Assembly: GCA_021775805.1 (NCBI GenBank)
Contig: JAJFHD010000124.1
Coordinates: forward strand, 33,771 to 97,770
Direction of reading: 5' to 3'
Origin: Alphaproteobacteria bacterium
Lineage (GTDB): Bacteria > Pseudomonadota > Alphaproteobacteria > Rhizobiales > JAJFHC01
DNA length: 64,000 bases
Shown here piece by piece: positions 26,297-34,780 of this stretch (position 1 is its first letter; each line of letters starts with the position of its first letter). The position numbers and the translations under genes were made by a program. A model generated the notes under the pieces. It saw only the letters and a list, made by a program, of their open reading frames with translations, searched no databases and was not told the DNA's origin.

Positions 26297-27619
26297 TTAT
26301 TGGTTTTCTGCCCCCGGAACCCAGTTTGTTCCAGCAAGGGGAATTCCCGACATCGCGGCGGCTTCCACGGTAAGAGCCCTCAAATCTTCAGGCTCAAGAT
26401 TGTGCACGTGGGACTTGCCATTGGCGCGCGCCAGCGTCTGGGCTTCAAGCGTCAGCACACTGAGATAGTTTGCCAGCCTCTGCCCGGCTTTTTCCGGGTC
26501 AAGCCGTGAGGCGAGACCGGGATCCTGCGTTGTGATGCCGGCCGGATCCGTACCGGCCTGGTAATCTTCCCAGTACCCGGCACCCGAACCCAGGGCGCGA
26601 TACTCGTCGTCATATTCCGGGCTGTTGTCGCCCAGGGCAATGAGAGCTGCGGTCCCGATGGAAACGGCGTCCGCACCCATGGCGAGTGCCTTGGCCACGT
26701 CCGCACCCGACCGGATGCCGCCGCCGACGATCAATTGCACCTTGCGGTGCATATCGATTTCCTTCAACGCCGCAACCGCTTCCTTGACAGCCACAAGCGT
26801 CGGCATGCCCACATGTTCGATAAACACATCCTGGGTCGCCGCGGTACCACCTTGCATGCCGTCAATCACGACCACGTCGGCGCCGGCCTTGACCGCAAGC
26901 ATGGTGTCGTAGAACGGCCGCGCGGCACCGCATTTCACGTAGATCGGTTTTTCCCAGTTGGTAATCTCCCGCAACTCGAGAATCTTGATTGCCAGATCGT
27001 CCGGGCCCGTCCAATCGGGATGACGACAGGCAGAACGCTGGTCGATGCCCTCCGGCAGCGTTCTCATCTGCGCCACGCGTTCGGTAATCTTCTGGCCTAG
27101 CAACATGCCGCCGCCGCCGGGTTTCGCGCCCTGACCGACCACCACTTCGATGGCATCCGCCTTGCGCAGATCGTCGGGGTTCATGCCATAACGTGACGGC
27201 AGATACTGATAGACCAGCTGGCTAGAATGACCGCGTTCTTCCTGGGTCATGCCGCCGTCGCCGGTGGTGGTCGTGGTGCCCATCGTGCTGGCGCCCCGCC
27301 CCAGCGCTTCCTTGGCGTTGGCGGAAAGCGAACCGAAACTCATGCCGGCGATTGTGACGGGGATCTTGATCTCGATCGGCTTCTTGGCGAAGCGCGAACC
27401 GAGCACAACATTGGTGTCGCATTTCTCGCGATACCCTTCCAACGGGTAACGCGAGATGCTGGCGCCCAGAAACACCAGATCGTCAAAGGTCGGCAAATGC
27501 CGTTTGGCGCCAAATCCCCTGATCCGGTACAGGCCTTCATTGGCCGCCCGGCGGATTTCATGGATGACGTTCTTGTCGAAGGCATGGGATTCGCGCAGTC
27601 CCCAGTTTTCGTAGCTCAT
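26297..27619 (-). CDS. FMN-binding glutamate synthase-like subunit (MgsC/GlxD-like)
   Basis: 440 residues matching the FMN-binding synthase domain of glutamate synthase. Visible: VTIAGMSFGSLSANAKEALG, the TTTGDGGMTQEERGHS stretch, VVGQGAKPGGGGMLLGQKI, VIDGMQGGTAATQDVF, and VGGGIRSGADVAKALAMGADAV near the C-terminus, the phosphate-binding end of the barrel. Together with the two upstream genes it makes a split three-part enzyme, by analogy N-methylglutamate synthase, which joins methylamine to glutamate. It is followed by the glutamine synthetase-like gene after about 110 bases. Confidence 0.87.
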   Translation of the reverse strand: MSYENWGLRESHAFDKNVIHEIRRAANEGLYRIRGFGAKRHLPTFDDLVFLGASISRYPLEGYREKCDTNVVLGSRFAKKPIEIKIPVTIAGMSFGSLSANAKEALGRGASTMGTTTTTGDGGMTQEERGHSSQLVYQYLPSRYGMNPDDLRKADAIEVVVGQGAKPGGGGMLLGQKITERVAQMRTLPEGIDQRSACRHPDWTGPDDLAIKILELREITNWEKPIYVKCGAARPFYDTMLAVKAGADVVVIDGMQGGTAATQDVFIEHVGMPTLVAVKEAVAALKEIDMHRKVQLIVGGGIRSGADVAKALAMGADAVSIGTAALIALGDNSPEYDDEYRALGSGAGYWEDYQAGTDPAGITTQDPGLASRLDPEKAGQRLANYLSVLTLEAQTLARANGKSHVHNLEPEDLRALTVEAAAMSGIPLAGTNWVPGAENQ

Positions 27620-27639
27620 GGCGCTGTTCCGTGTTCGGC

Positions 27640-28341
27640 CTAATAGGCGTTCAGATTGTCGATTTTGAAATTGTAGAGATTGCGCGCCGAACCGTAGCGG
27701 CGAAACTCATCGGTACCGACACCAGGACATCCGCTCCGGTCGAGCAGATTACGCAGTTCCGCATGATGTTCTTCACGCATCTCCTTTTCGATACAGTCGG
27801 CACCAAGACTTTTCACTGAACCGCGTACGTATATGTGCGTTTCGTAGAGCGAATCGCCGAGAGCGTCGCCCGCGTCGCCAAGTACGACCAACGTCCCTGC
27901 CTGACCCATGAAACAGCTCATGTGACCGACATTGCCTTTAACGACAATGTCGCCGCCTTTGAGGGAAATTCCGCATCGTGCCGACGCATTGCCTTCGATC
28001 ACCAGAAGCCCCCCGATCTGGGTTGCGCCCGCCGACTGACTGGCGTCGCCTTTAACCCAGACTTCGCCCGACACCATGTTTTCCGCCACGCCCTGACCGA
28101 CATTACCGTTGATGACGATACGGGCAGACTTGTTCATACCGGCGCAATAGTAACCGGTGTGGCCGTCGATCTCCACGTCGAGCGGCGCGTCGAGACCGCA
28201 AGCCAGCGCATGCACCCCTTTAGGGTTGGCAATCCTGAAATGTCCCGCACTGTCGGTACCGTTGAAAGCATGGAGTTCGGAATTGATGTGACGCAGTTCG
28301 TCATGAGCCAGATCAAAGCTGCGGATGTTCTGAATGTTCAT
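27640..28341 (-). CDS. GXGXG (glutamate synthase alpha C-terminal) domain protein (MgsB/GlxC-like)
   Basis: 233 residues made of the right-handed beta-helix repeats of glutamate synthase: YYCAGMNKSARIVINGNVG, GEVWVKGDASQSAGATQIGG, LLVIEGNASARCGISLKGG and DIVVKGNVGHMSCFMGQ, with regular G-N-V/A-G-type turns. The start ATG overlaps the upstream stop as TGATG at 28341, so translation is coupled with the amidotransferase. Second of three subunits. Confidence 0.88.
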   Translation of the reverse strand: MNIQNIRSFDLAHDELRHINSELHAFNGTDSAGHFRIANPKGVHALACGLDAPLDVEIDGHTGYYCAGMNKSARIVINGNVGQGVAENMVSGEVWVKGDASQSAGATQIGGLLVIEGNASARCGISLKGGDIVVKGNVGHMSCFMGQAGTLVVLGDAGDALGDSLYETHIYVRGSVKSLGADCIEKEMREEHHAELRNLLDRSGCPGVGTDEFRRYGSARNLYNFKIDNLNAY

Positions 28342-29246
28342 CAGGCATGCCCTCCCCAGCTGTAGACAACGGCGGGCTCCGGTTCCCAGACCTTTGCCTT
28401 TTCAATATCGGGAAGGCCCACGAGCGCCCGGTACTCCGAAGCGAAGGCCACGTAGTCGTCGGTTTCGGCCAGAACCGCAGGTTTGCACGCAATCGGATCT
28501 CTCAGAACGGCAAAGCCTTCGCGCGTTCCGGCAACAAATGTGTAAAAACCGTCCAGATCATCCAGCGAGTCTTCCAGCGCCTGATGAAGCGACCGTCCGT
28601 CGGCAAGCCTGCTTGAGATGTAGGCTGCGGCCACTTCGGTGTCGTTCTCGGTACGGAATGTCATGCCCTTGTGGCGGCGCAGGCGCTCGCGCACCTGGTT
28701 GTGGTTCGACAGGGAACCGTTGTGCACCAGACAAAGGTCAAGCCCGGTCGAGAATGGATGCGATCCGGCGGTTGTCACGGCACTTTCCGTGGCCATTCTG
28801 GTGTGGCCAACCGCATGGGATCCGGTTTGCCCCTCCAAGTCGAAGCGGGCTGCGACCTCTTCCGGCAGACCGGTTTCCTTGAAAATCTCGACCGTCCGGC
28901 CGGCGCTCATGATTTGAAGCTCAGGGTCGAACGCAGCGATGATTTCTTCGACGCGTTTTACAGGGCCAGCCACTGTCAACGTCGAATGCGTGCTGCGGGT
29001 TGTCATAAACACGTCGTTGTCAGTTCCCTCCTGGATCGCACCACTGAGCGCCGTCCAGTCAAATGTTTCGTCGGGATGGTAAACAGTGAACTTGGTCACG
29101 CCGTCTTCGCCGTTATCCCGGTAAACGGCAATACCCGCGCTATCGGGGCCCCGATCGGTCATTTCCACCAGCATCGGCACAAAGAGCTCGCCCAACCTGG
29201 ACCGCAGGCCGTCCTCTTTCAGATAAAGTCCGACAATTCCACACAT
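28341..29246 (-). CDS. Class II glutamine amidotransferase-like subunit (MgsA/GlxB-like)
   Basis: 301 residues. After Met removal the catalytic Cys is N-terminal (MCGIVGLYL). The class II features TDRGPDSAGIAVY, SHAVGHTRMATESA and LCLVHNGSLSNHNQVRERLRR are intact, as is ENDTEVAAAYI. The ATG at 29246 is required for an N-terminal Cys; a TTG two codons upstream would block it. First gene of the four-gene minus-strand unit. Ammonia released from glutamine would feed the FMN subunit, or the subunit may be kept without glutaminase use as proposed for N-methylglutamate synthase; this cannot be decided here. Confidence 0.88.
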   Translation of the reverse strand: MCGIVGLYLKEDGLRSRLGELFVPMLVEMTDRGPDSAGIAVYRDNGEDGVTKFTVYHPDETFDWTALSGAIQEGTDNDVFMTTRSTHSTLTVAGPVKRVEEIIAAFDPELQIMSAGRTVEIFKETGLPEEVAARFDLEGQTGSHAVGHTRMATESAVTTAGSHPFSTGLDLCLVHNGSLSNHNQVRERLRRHKGMTFRTENDTEVAAAYISSRLADGRSLHQALEDSLDDLDGFYTFVAGTREGFAVLRDPIACKPAVLAETDDYVAFASEYRALVGLPDIEKAKVWEPEPAVVYSWGGHA

Positions 29247-29415
29247 GGTCAAAAATCCAAGAATTAGAGTGCAATTGAATGTTTAATGCCAGTAACACAA
29301 TATTCCTGACATGAAAATAAAAATTTTCACCGGATTTTGAATTCAAGGCAACAGGAAACGCAACGGACGCGAGCATGCGTCACGGCAGTACAAATCCGAT
29401 TTTGCTATGAGAGTC

Positions 29416-30039
29416 TCAGTTGGCGCTGGCGTAGCTGATGATCGACAGGAAGCGGATAGGCAGTTCTACAAGTTCTTCGGGGCCATGGGCCGAATTTGCT
29501 TCGAAAAACAGGCTGTCACCCGGTTCCAGCAAGTAGGTCTCGTGGGCATGGCGGTAAACCACCTTGCCTTCCAGCATGTAGATGAATTCCAAACCATCGT
29601 GCTGAAACAGCGGGAAAACATCCGATTGCTCGGAAAGCGTAATCAGATAAGGCTCCACGGTGAGCTCACCGCGCAGGCTGTGCCCCAGAAGCTGGTAGTG
29701 ATGCCCCGCCCTGGTGCCGCGGCGTTGAATGTCGAGCCCCTGGCCTTCCTTGACGAACACGGCGTCGCTCGCCTCTTCATACTGGCGGAACAAGGCCGTA
29801 ACCGGCACGTGCAGCGCCTTGGACAGCGCATTGAGAGTTGCAAGCGATGGCGAGGTCTGACCGTTTTCGATCTTCGACAACATGCCTGACGAAAGATCGG
29901 CCGCCCTGGCGAGTTCAGTTACCGTCAGTTTCAAGTCGGTGCGAAAGGAGCGGACCTGCCGGCCAATTGCCTTTTCCAGGACATTGTGCCCTTCCGACGT
30001 GCCGTGCGGGTTCTGTTTCAGGTTGGCCGGTTTGTTCAT
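29416..30039 (-). CDS. XRE-family regulator with cupin domain
   Basis: 207 residues. Helix-turn-helix at about residues 25-80: IGRQVRSFRTDLKLTVTELA, AADLSSGMLSKIENGQTSPS and LNALSKALHVPVTALF. The C-terminal half is a cupin (FPLFQHDGLEFIYMLEGKV, YLLEPGDSLFFEANSAHGP). Regulators of this MocR-unrelated XRE-cupin type often stand before amino-acid or amine metabolism genes; its place 170 bases upstream of the amidotransferase gene on the same strand suggests it controls the four-gene unit. The AT-rich gap 29247-29415 probably holds the promoter. Confidence 0.9.
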   Translation of the reverse strand: MNKPANLKQNPHGTSEGHNVLEKAIGRQVRSFRTDLKLTVTELARAADLSSGMLSKIENGQTSPSLATLNALSKALHVPVTALFRQYEEASDAVFVKEGQGLDIQRRGTRAGHHYQLLGHSLRGELTVEPYLITLSEQSDVFPLFQHDGLEFIYMLEGKVVYRHAHETYLLEPGDSLFFEANSAHGPEELVELPIRFLSIISYASAN

Positions 30040-30158
30040 GCACTCGCCCCGCTTTGTGAATCATGGAAACCAAGCATACAGTAATTTAGGGGGTATGCAT
30101 CCCAGCGGGTCAGGGACCGGTCCCGGCAGTCGACGTCAGTGTACTGGAGGAAAGTCTG

Positions 30159-30602
30159 TTGAAACCCAACCAAATCTGGGATCACCGGTTTCTGAGTGTT
30201 GCCGAACTGGTGGCAACCTGGAGCAAGGATCCATCGACCAAGGTAGGCGCCGTCATCGTCGAAGCCAAGCGGCGGATCGTTTCACAGGGCTACAATGGAT
30301 TTCCGATCGGAACAGATGACGATCCGGAAATTTACAATGACCGTAACCGTAAGTACAAACGCGTCCTCCATGCCGAGAAGAACGCTTTGTTGTTTGCCCA
30401 GAGAGACCTGTCCGGCTGCACGCTTTACGTAACCCACCCAGCCTGCGGCCAGTGCACGGCGGCCGCCATCCAGATGGGCATTGCCCGCATCGTCACCCGC
30501 CCTCCCGCACCGGAGATGATCGAACGATGGGCTGCCGAATTTAAGGAAGCCAGATCCATGGCGCAAGACGCCGGCGTCATTGTGGAGACGATCGAAGACT
30601 GA
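30159..30602 (+). CDS. Deoxycytidylate-type deaminase (CDA fold)
   Basis: 147 residues with the zinc-dependent deaminase site: HAEKNALLF (H71, E73) and HPACGQC (C96, C99). The insert with NGFPIGTDDDPEIYNDRNRKYKRVLHAE split between substrate loop and active site resembles dCMP deaminases rather than CMP/tRNA deaminases. It would make dUMP from dCMP for thymidylate synthesis. The start is TTG at 30159, set by GGAGG at 30146-30150 with an eight-base spacing; no in-frame ATG precedes the deaminase core. Confidence 0.85.
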   Translation: MKPNQIWDHRFLSVAELVATWSKDPSTKVGAVIVEAKRRIVSQGYNGFPIGTDDDPEIYNDRNRKYKRVLHAEKNALLFAQRDLSGCTLYVTHPACGQCTAAAIQMGIARIVTRPPAPEMIERWAAEFKEARSMAQDAGVIVETIED

Positions 30603-30840
30603 ACCCCATTGCCCCAAGATGTCTCTCAGGATGGTGCCGAGCGATACATCCTCTGGACGGCACCTGACATTGATAAACCCCAATGCGCTACCAATATTGG
30701 TTCGATCGCGCCGTTCTCTGCCGCCCGCACCGGAATGCTATGCTTACGCCTTCACTACAACTGTTGGACACCGCCACGTGCGGCACATTAAACACGGCGG
30801 CCGGCGTTGTGGACGACGGACGAACACCACGTGTGAAACC
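30603..30840. other. Upstream region of the adenylate cyclase gene
   Basis: Around 240 bases with an open frame joined to the cyclase gene, but the predicted residues (Arg, Pro and Cys rich, no domain) look non-coding. No hairpin terminator or clear promoter was found by eye. Confidence 0.3.
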
Positions 30841-32103
30841 ATGAAACATCGCCGGAGTCTTTTTCGCCAGTCTCCTGGCCGGCTGGGCGCACTGCCCGAG
30901 CTTGTACGCCGGGCCCTGCGGGCGGGAACATCGTCCTACCCGGCGGCCGAACGCGATGGCTTGGTCATCAACAACATCATTGGCTATCTCGCCAGTCTTT
31001 CCTCGTTGAGCTATGCAGTAAATTACGCACTGATGGACGCCGTCGCCCTGGCACCACTGGTCCTCGGGAACGTCCTTTCCGCCGGCCTCACTGCGACGGT
31101 CCCTTTGGTTCATCGTTACGGGCGTCTAGCAGGTGCCGTACTCCTGACGACGACGCTTTACACATCGATCTTCTATTTCACCTATCTGCTGGGCCGGGGG
31201 TCAGGTATCCAGCTCAACTACATTGGGGCCGCGGCCATTGGATTTCTGGTTCTGGGGCTTGCCCGCGTGCGGCTGGTGGTGCTGGTTGTGGTGGTCGCAG
31301 CCATCCTGCATGTTGCCGCCTGGTTCATGTTTCCCGAACCAGGACCGGGCATTCACGTGTCGTCGTCGTTTATCAACCAGACCTACGCCATGTCAGCCAC
31401 GTCGATCATGGCCATCATCTTTGTCGCGGTCTACTACGCTTTTACCCTTGTGCGGGACGCCCAGGCACGCAGTGAAGCCCTGTTGCTGAACATTCTTCCG
31501 GAAGCCATTGCGGAACGCCTGAAGGCCTCGCCCGATCAGACGATTGCCGAGCGTCACGAAGACGCCACTGTTTTGTTCGCCGATCTGGTGGGCTTTACCG
31601 CCCTATCCACCCGGGTTGGCCCCGAACGCGTCGTAGAGCTGATGGATGACCTGTTCACAGCCTTCGACGCCATTGTTGCGCGTTTGGGCGTCGAGAAGAT
31701 CAAGACCATCGGCGACGCTTACATGGTCGTGGCGGGCGCACCGCTCGCCCGTGCCGATCATGCAGAGGCGATTGCCGAGCTGGCGTTCGAAATGCAGACC
31801 GCAACAGCGGACGTCTGTGCCCGCCAGGGATTCGATCTGCAGATCAGGGTGGGCCTTGCAAGCGGACCGATCATGGCCGGCGTCATCGGGCGAACGAAGT
31901 TTGCCTATGACGTCTGGGGTGAAACCGTCAATCTGGCAGCGCGCCTGGAATCAAACGGTGCCCCCGGTGTCGTCCTCGCGTGTGGCCGGGCCAAGTCGAC
32001 ACTCGAAAAGAGATACCGTTTCTCCCACTACGGTGCCATCAATCTGAAAGGTATCGGGCAGACAGATGCATGGCAGCTGATCGCTGGAAATGACAAAGAG
32101 TGA
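30841..32103 (+). CDS. Membrane class III adenylate cyclase
   Basis: 420 residues. Six hydrophobic segments lie between about residues 42 and 203, then a linker (SEALLLNILPEAIAERLK) and a class III cyclase domain. Catalytic residues are present: metal Asp in LFADLVGFT (D248), KTIGDAYM (K288, D292) and the transition-state Asn/Arg motif GETVNLAARLES. So the enzyme should be active and make cAMP. The layout (membrane part, cyclase directly after) is common in alphaproteobacteria with many cyclases. The ATG at 30841 is preferred over the open frame start at 30580. What it senses is unknown. Confidence 0.9.
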   Translation: MKHRRSLFRQSPGRLGALPELVRRALRAGTSSYPAAERDGLVINNIIGYLASLSSLSYAVNYALMDAVALAPLVLGNVLSAGLTATVPLVHRYGRLAGAVLLTTTLYTSIFYFTYLLGRGSGIQLNYIGAAAIGFLVLGLARVRLVVLVVVVAAILHVAAWFMFPEPGPGIHVSSSFINQTYAMSATSIMAIIFVAVYYAFTLVRDAQARSEALLLNILPEAIAERLKASPDQTIAERHEDATVLFADLVGFTALSTRVGPERVVELMDDLFTAFDAIVARLGVEKIKTIGDAYMVVAGAPLARADHAEAIAELAFEMQTATADVCARQGFDLQIRVGLASGPIMAGVIGRTKFAYDVWGETVNLAARLESNGAPGVVLACGRAKSTLEKRYRFSHYGAINLKGIGQTDAWQLIAGNDKE

Positions 32104-32140
32104 CAGGCAAGCGTTCATCAGGATGTAGGCATGGCACTCC

Positions 32141-32356
32141 ATGACGAAGTTCGACTGGCACAGCGATCCCATCACCAGGCAGACACCGGTGACGAAAGAC
32201 TACCGCAACACCCAGAACGTCCGCCGTTTCCTGCGATCCCAATGCGGAAACGACTTCAGGTTCAGCCGCCCGTTCATGGCCTGGATCAAGAACGAGACCG
32301 AAACGACCATAGGCGACGTCGTGGATGAGTGGAACAAAGGCAACAAGAAGCGTTAG
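32141..32356 (+). CDS. DUF6434-type small protein
   Basis: 71 residues: FDWHSDPITRQTPVTKDYRN, then VRRFLRSQCGNDFRFSRPFMAW and GDVVDEWNKG. This pattern matches the short DUF6434 domain, which is found alone or next to SAP-like domains; its role is unknown. It begins 37 bases after the cyclase stop and its last codons overlap the end of the convergent acetyltransferase gene by four bases. Confidence 0.75.
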   Translation: MTKFDWHSDPITRQTPVTKDYRNTQNVRRFLRSQCGNDFRFSRPFMAWIKNETETTIGDVVDEWNKGNKKR

Positions 32357-32862
32357 AGAGCGATCTTCATCTGGACTTCCATGTCTGCCGCACTTTCGGC
32401 ATCCGGCTTCCGACGATCTTCTTCGAAACCCAGCGAACGGTAGAGTGGCAACGCCTCATAGTGCCGGTTCAGCGCAGACAGGATCATCGTCCGGTATCCA
32501 AGGCCACGGGCAAGGTCTATCAGGTGAACGCACATGGCGCGGGCCACGCCCTGCCCGCGGGCAAACTCGCGCACATACATCCGGTTCATCTCACAGGTTT
32601 CCGAGTCCTTTGGTTTAAGCATCAGGATTCCGGCTGCGCGGCCGTCGACTTCAGCCAGAAGACATTCCCCGGACGGCGGATTGAAATGAACCAGCAGTTC
32701 TTCCAGTTGCTTCTCGAAATTCTGATTGGTGAGGTATTCGTCAATGGAGTTCGAAAGGTCGGGGTAGCGCACGTGCAACCAGCCTATGAACTCCCAAGCC
32801 AGGGCGCGCACGTGGGATGCCTGCGCTTCGCTCCTGACCATAGATATGGTTACGCCCGTCAC
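32353..32862 (-). CDS. GNAT-family N-acetyltransferase
   Basis: About 169 residues. The acetyl-CoA core is clear: MNRMYVREFARGQGVARAMC contains R/Q-G-x-G-x-A, and ALPLYRSLGFEEDRR follows. The N-terminal half includes CLLAEVDGRAAGILMLKP. The open frame runs further upstream to 32988, but that part overlaps a terminator hairpin and looks non-coding. A GTG at 32862 behind GGGTGGGG is chosen; the ATG at 32841 is the alternative. Substrate unknown. Confidence 0.82.
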   Translation of the reverse strand: MTGVTISMVRSEAQASHVRALAWEFIGWLHVRYPDLSNSIDEYLTNQNFEKQLEELLVHFNPPSGECLLAEVDGRAAGILMLKPKDSETCEMNRMYVREFARGQGVARAMCVHLIDLARGLGYRTMILSALNRHYEALPLYRSLGFEEDRRKPDAESAADMEVQMKIAL

Positions 32863-32953
32863 GCCCCACCCCACACATTCCACAGCAATGTTGAGCCATA
32901 TTATCGGAAGATTGGGGCGCAGAACAATCGGCAACATGCCAAACTCGAAAAAA

Positions 32954-32996
32954 CACACCTGGGCGATGAGCCATTTTGGCTCACACAACCCAGGTG
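32954..32996 (-). terminator. Intrinsic terminator of the EF-hand gene
   Basis: Two nested stems: ACACCTGGG (32954-32962) with CCCAGGTGT (32988-32996), and inside it TGAGCCA (32966-32972) with TGGCTCA (32976-32982). On the minus strand it ends in GTTTTTTC. It lies 45 bases after the EF-hand stop codon. Confidence 0.88.
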
Positions 32997-33041
32997 TTCA
33001 GTGGTTCAGAGTCTAAAGCGCAGCGATCCTGCGGTCAGACG

Positions 33042-33260
33042 TCAGCCTTTGAGTTTGGCGAACTCTTCGGCATTGAGAGTACCGTCACCATCGGAATCGG
33101 CAGCTTTGAAAGCATCGGCGCTGAGGTCGGGCATCATCGCCTTGGCTTCTTCCATGGTAATCATACCGTTGGAGTCAGCATCGACGTCACCCCATTCGGC
33201 AGCCTGAACGGCCGTAATGGCGAATGCGGATACGGCAAGAGCGGCAAGCAACTTTTTCAT
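33042..33260 (-). CDS. Small secreted EF-hand protein
   Basis: 72 residues: signal peptide MKKLLAALAVSAFAITAVQA, then two EF-hand calcium loops, D27-E38 (DADSNGMITMEE) and D55-E66 (DSDGDGTLNAEE). The mature protein is about 52 residues, hence a single EF-hand pair exported to the periplasm or outside. Start ATG at 33260 follows GGAG; the open frame begins five codons earlier. It has its own terminator. Function could be calcium buffering or sensing; no partner is visible nearby. Confidence 0.88.
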   Translation of the reverse strand: MKKLLAALAVSAFAITAVQAAEWGDVDADSNGMITMEEAKAMMPDLSADAFKAADSDGDGTLNAEEFAKLKG

Positions 33261-33674
33261 TTTTTCATACTCCAAAACTAGAAAAGCCGTCAGTCACATG
33301 GACAAACCCATGACCGATGAGGCTGGCTTCCAAACTCCTCATCTGCCGATAATTAATGATCTCAGTTGGTGTTGGAAATTTGTCCGCATTCTTACCTTTT
33401 GCGTCCAAACGGGGGAATTGTTGTGTCACGGAATTTGGGAGGATCCGTGGGATCCTTGGTCGGGGGGTGGCACGATACCCAAGAACGCGCCGCGTTCGCT
33501 TGGAGCGATGCAAAGTCCGGCTGCAACTGCCTTAGCTCTGCGTTCACAATCTCACGGATCGAGCGAAACAGATGATGGGGTTTTCGCCGCGATCGCTACA
33601 GCTACAGTTTCTTTCGACATTCCCGGTTGCAGAAGAGCGCGCAAACGGGCCTGTTGCGCGTTTGTTGTACCGGC
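33261..33674. other. Gene-poor stretch upstream of the EF-hand gene
   Basis: About 410 bases between the EF-hand start and the MAPEG stop. It should contain the EF-hand promoter. Open frames on both strands have no protein-like composition. No repeat or RNA structure was recognised. Confidence 0.3.
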
Positions 33675-34079
33675 CTAATTGTCCAGTTCCAACCCAAGCA
33701 CACAAATCGCTACCGCCATGACCACGAGGGAGAACCATGTCAAAGACGTACCTGCCTTGCGCAACTTGTTGTCGCCGTTTCGCCATCCCAGCGCATAGGC
33801 CGAGACGATCCGGCCGGCAGTGTATGACAGTCCGATTATGTGCGCCAGGAGGACCGGCGCGTCGAGGAGCGCCATGAATATCATGCCGCCCAGTGCAAAT
33901 GAGGCGTACTCGGCATTGTTGCCGTGAGCCCTGATCGACCATTCAAGTTCGACGCTACCGCCATGACCACGGCTGATACCGTTGATATGACGCAAATGAG
34001 AAACCCGCATGGCAAGGCCGACATTCATCAGGATCATGATCCCGATATATATGGCGACAGACGTGAACGTCCCGATCAT
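33675..34079 (-). CDS. MAPEG-family membrane protein
   Basis: 134 residues with four hydrophobic segments. The conserved MAPEG region is seen as NVGLAMRVSHLRHINGIS followed by WSIRAHGNNAEYASFALGGMIF; the R-A-H-G-N-N/F-x-E-Y core is diagnostic. Bacterial MAPEG proteins are related to glutathione transferases of the membrane, mostly with unknown substrates. The ATG at 34079 is taken because AGAGG precedes it. Confidence 0.85.
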   Translation of the reverse strand: MIGTFTSVAIYIGIMILMNVGLAMRVSHLRHINGISRGHGGSVELEWSIRAHGNNAEYASFALGGMIFMALLDAPVLLAHIIGLSYTAGRIVSAYALGWRNGDNKLRKAGTSLTWFSLVVMAVAICVLGLELDN

Positions 34080-34323
34080 CAAATGCCTCTTTCCGAAACT
34101 ATCCACCCCATTTACACGATTGGTGGCAAATGCCGCGACAAGAGATAGTCAGAAATCTGACACTATCCTAAATCGGGGAGGTTACACAGTTGGTTTTTTG
34201 CGCACCACGACAACGCAATGACGGACTTGTTACGAGACTGTTTAAGCATTATTGGGGTATTAACCAAATGCCAGTAGCGTCGCCTGTTACGTAGGATGGC
34301 ATCCGCCAAAATCCGGAGGCGTC

Positions 34324-34623
34324 ATGTTTTCGCGCTCAATTCAGATCTATCTTGGCCCCAACAGCAAAGATCCGGCTGATGAAGTCGCCCGCAACATCGC
34401 AAAGGCGTTGCAACGCCAGCCAAACTACGAGGGACTGAGCTATTTTGCCGACTACGACAGTGGCAATTATGTCTATATGACCAACTGGAGCACCCAGGCA
34501 TCGGCCGAGCACGCGCTCGACAGCATGATGCGCGAAATATCCATCGGCATTTCCGGAATGGCCATGTTCGAGCCCAGAATCAATGTCTACGAGAAATTTT
34601 CCTTTGAACCTGCTGTGACCTGA
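34324..34623 (+). CDS. Hypothetical protein, possible dimeric alpha/beta-barrel fold
   Basis: 99 residues, not recognised with certainty. The pattern of strand (SIQIYLGPNS), long helix (DEVARNIAKALQRQPNYEG), strand (YVYMTNWSTQ), helix (SAEHALDSMMREI) and strand (EPRINVYEKFSF) resembles small antibiotic-biosynthesis-monooxygenase-like domains. A good ribosome site (GGAGG, 34315-34319) precedes the ATG, and composition is protein-like, so the gene is probably real. Confidence 0.6.
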   Translation: MFSRSIQIYLGPNSKDPADEVARNIAKALQRQPNYEGLSYFADYDSGNYVYMTNWSTQASAEHALDSMMREISIGISGMAMFEPRINVYEKFSFEPAVT

Positions 34624-34780
34624 ACCGAGAGCGAAATCCCGTCGCTTGGCGCCGTCGGTTGGTGCGTTGCTTTCTCGCCACACATGCCTACAGTCATGTT
34701 TAAATGTTGCCTCTCCGTGGTAACGCCCTTAAGCGACCTTCGGCAGTCACCCGCGCTGCACTGACCTGAAGAGACTGACG

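Noticed and set aside
30580..30840. Extended N-terminus of the adenylate cyclase
   Set aside because: The extra 87 codons start inside the deaminase gene, are Arg/Pro/Cys-rich, and the ATG at 30841 gives a normal protein.
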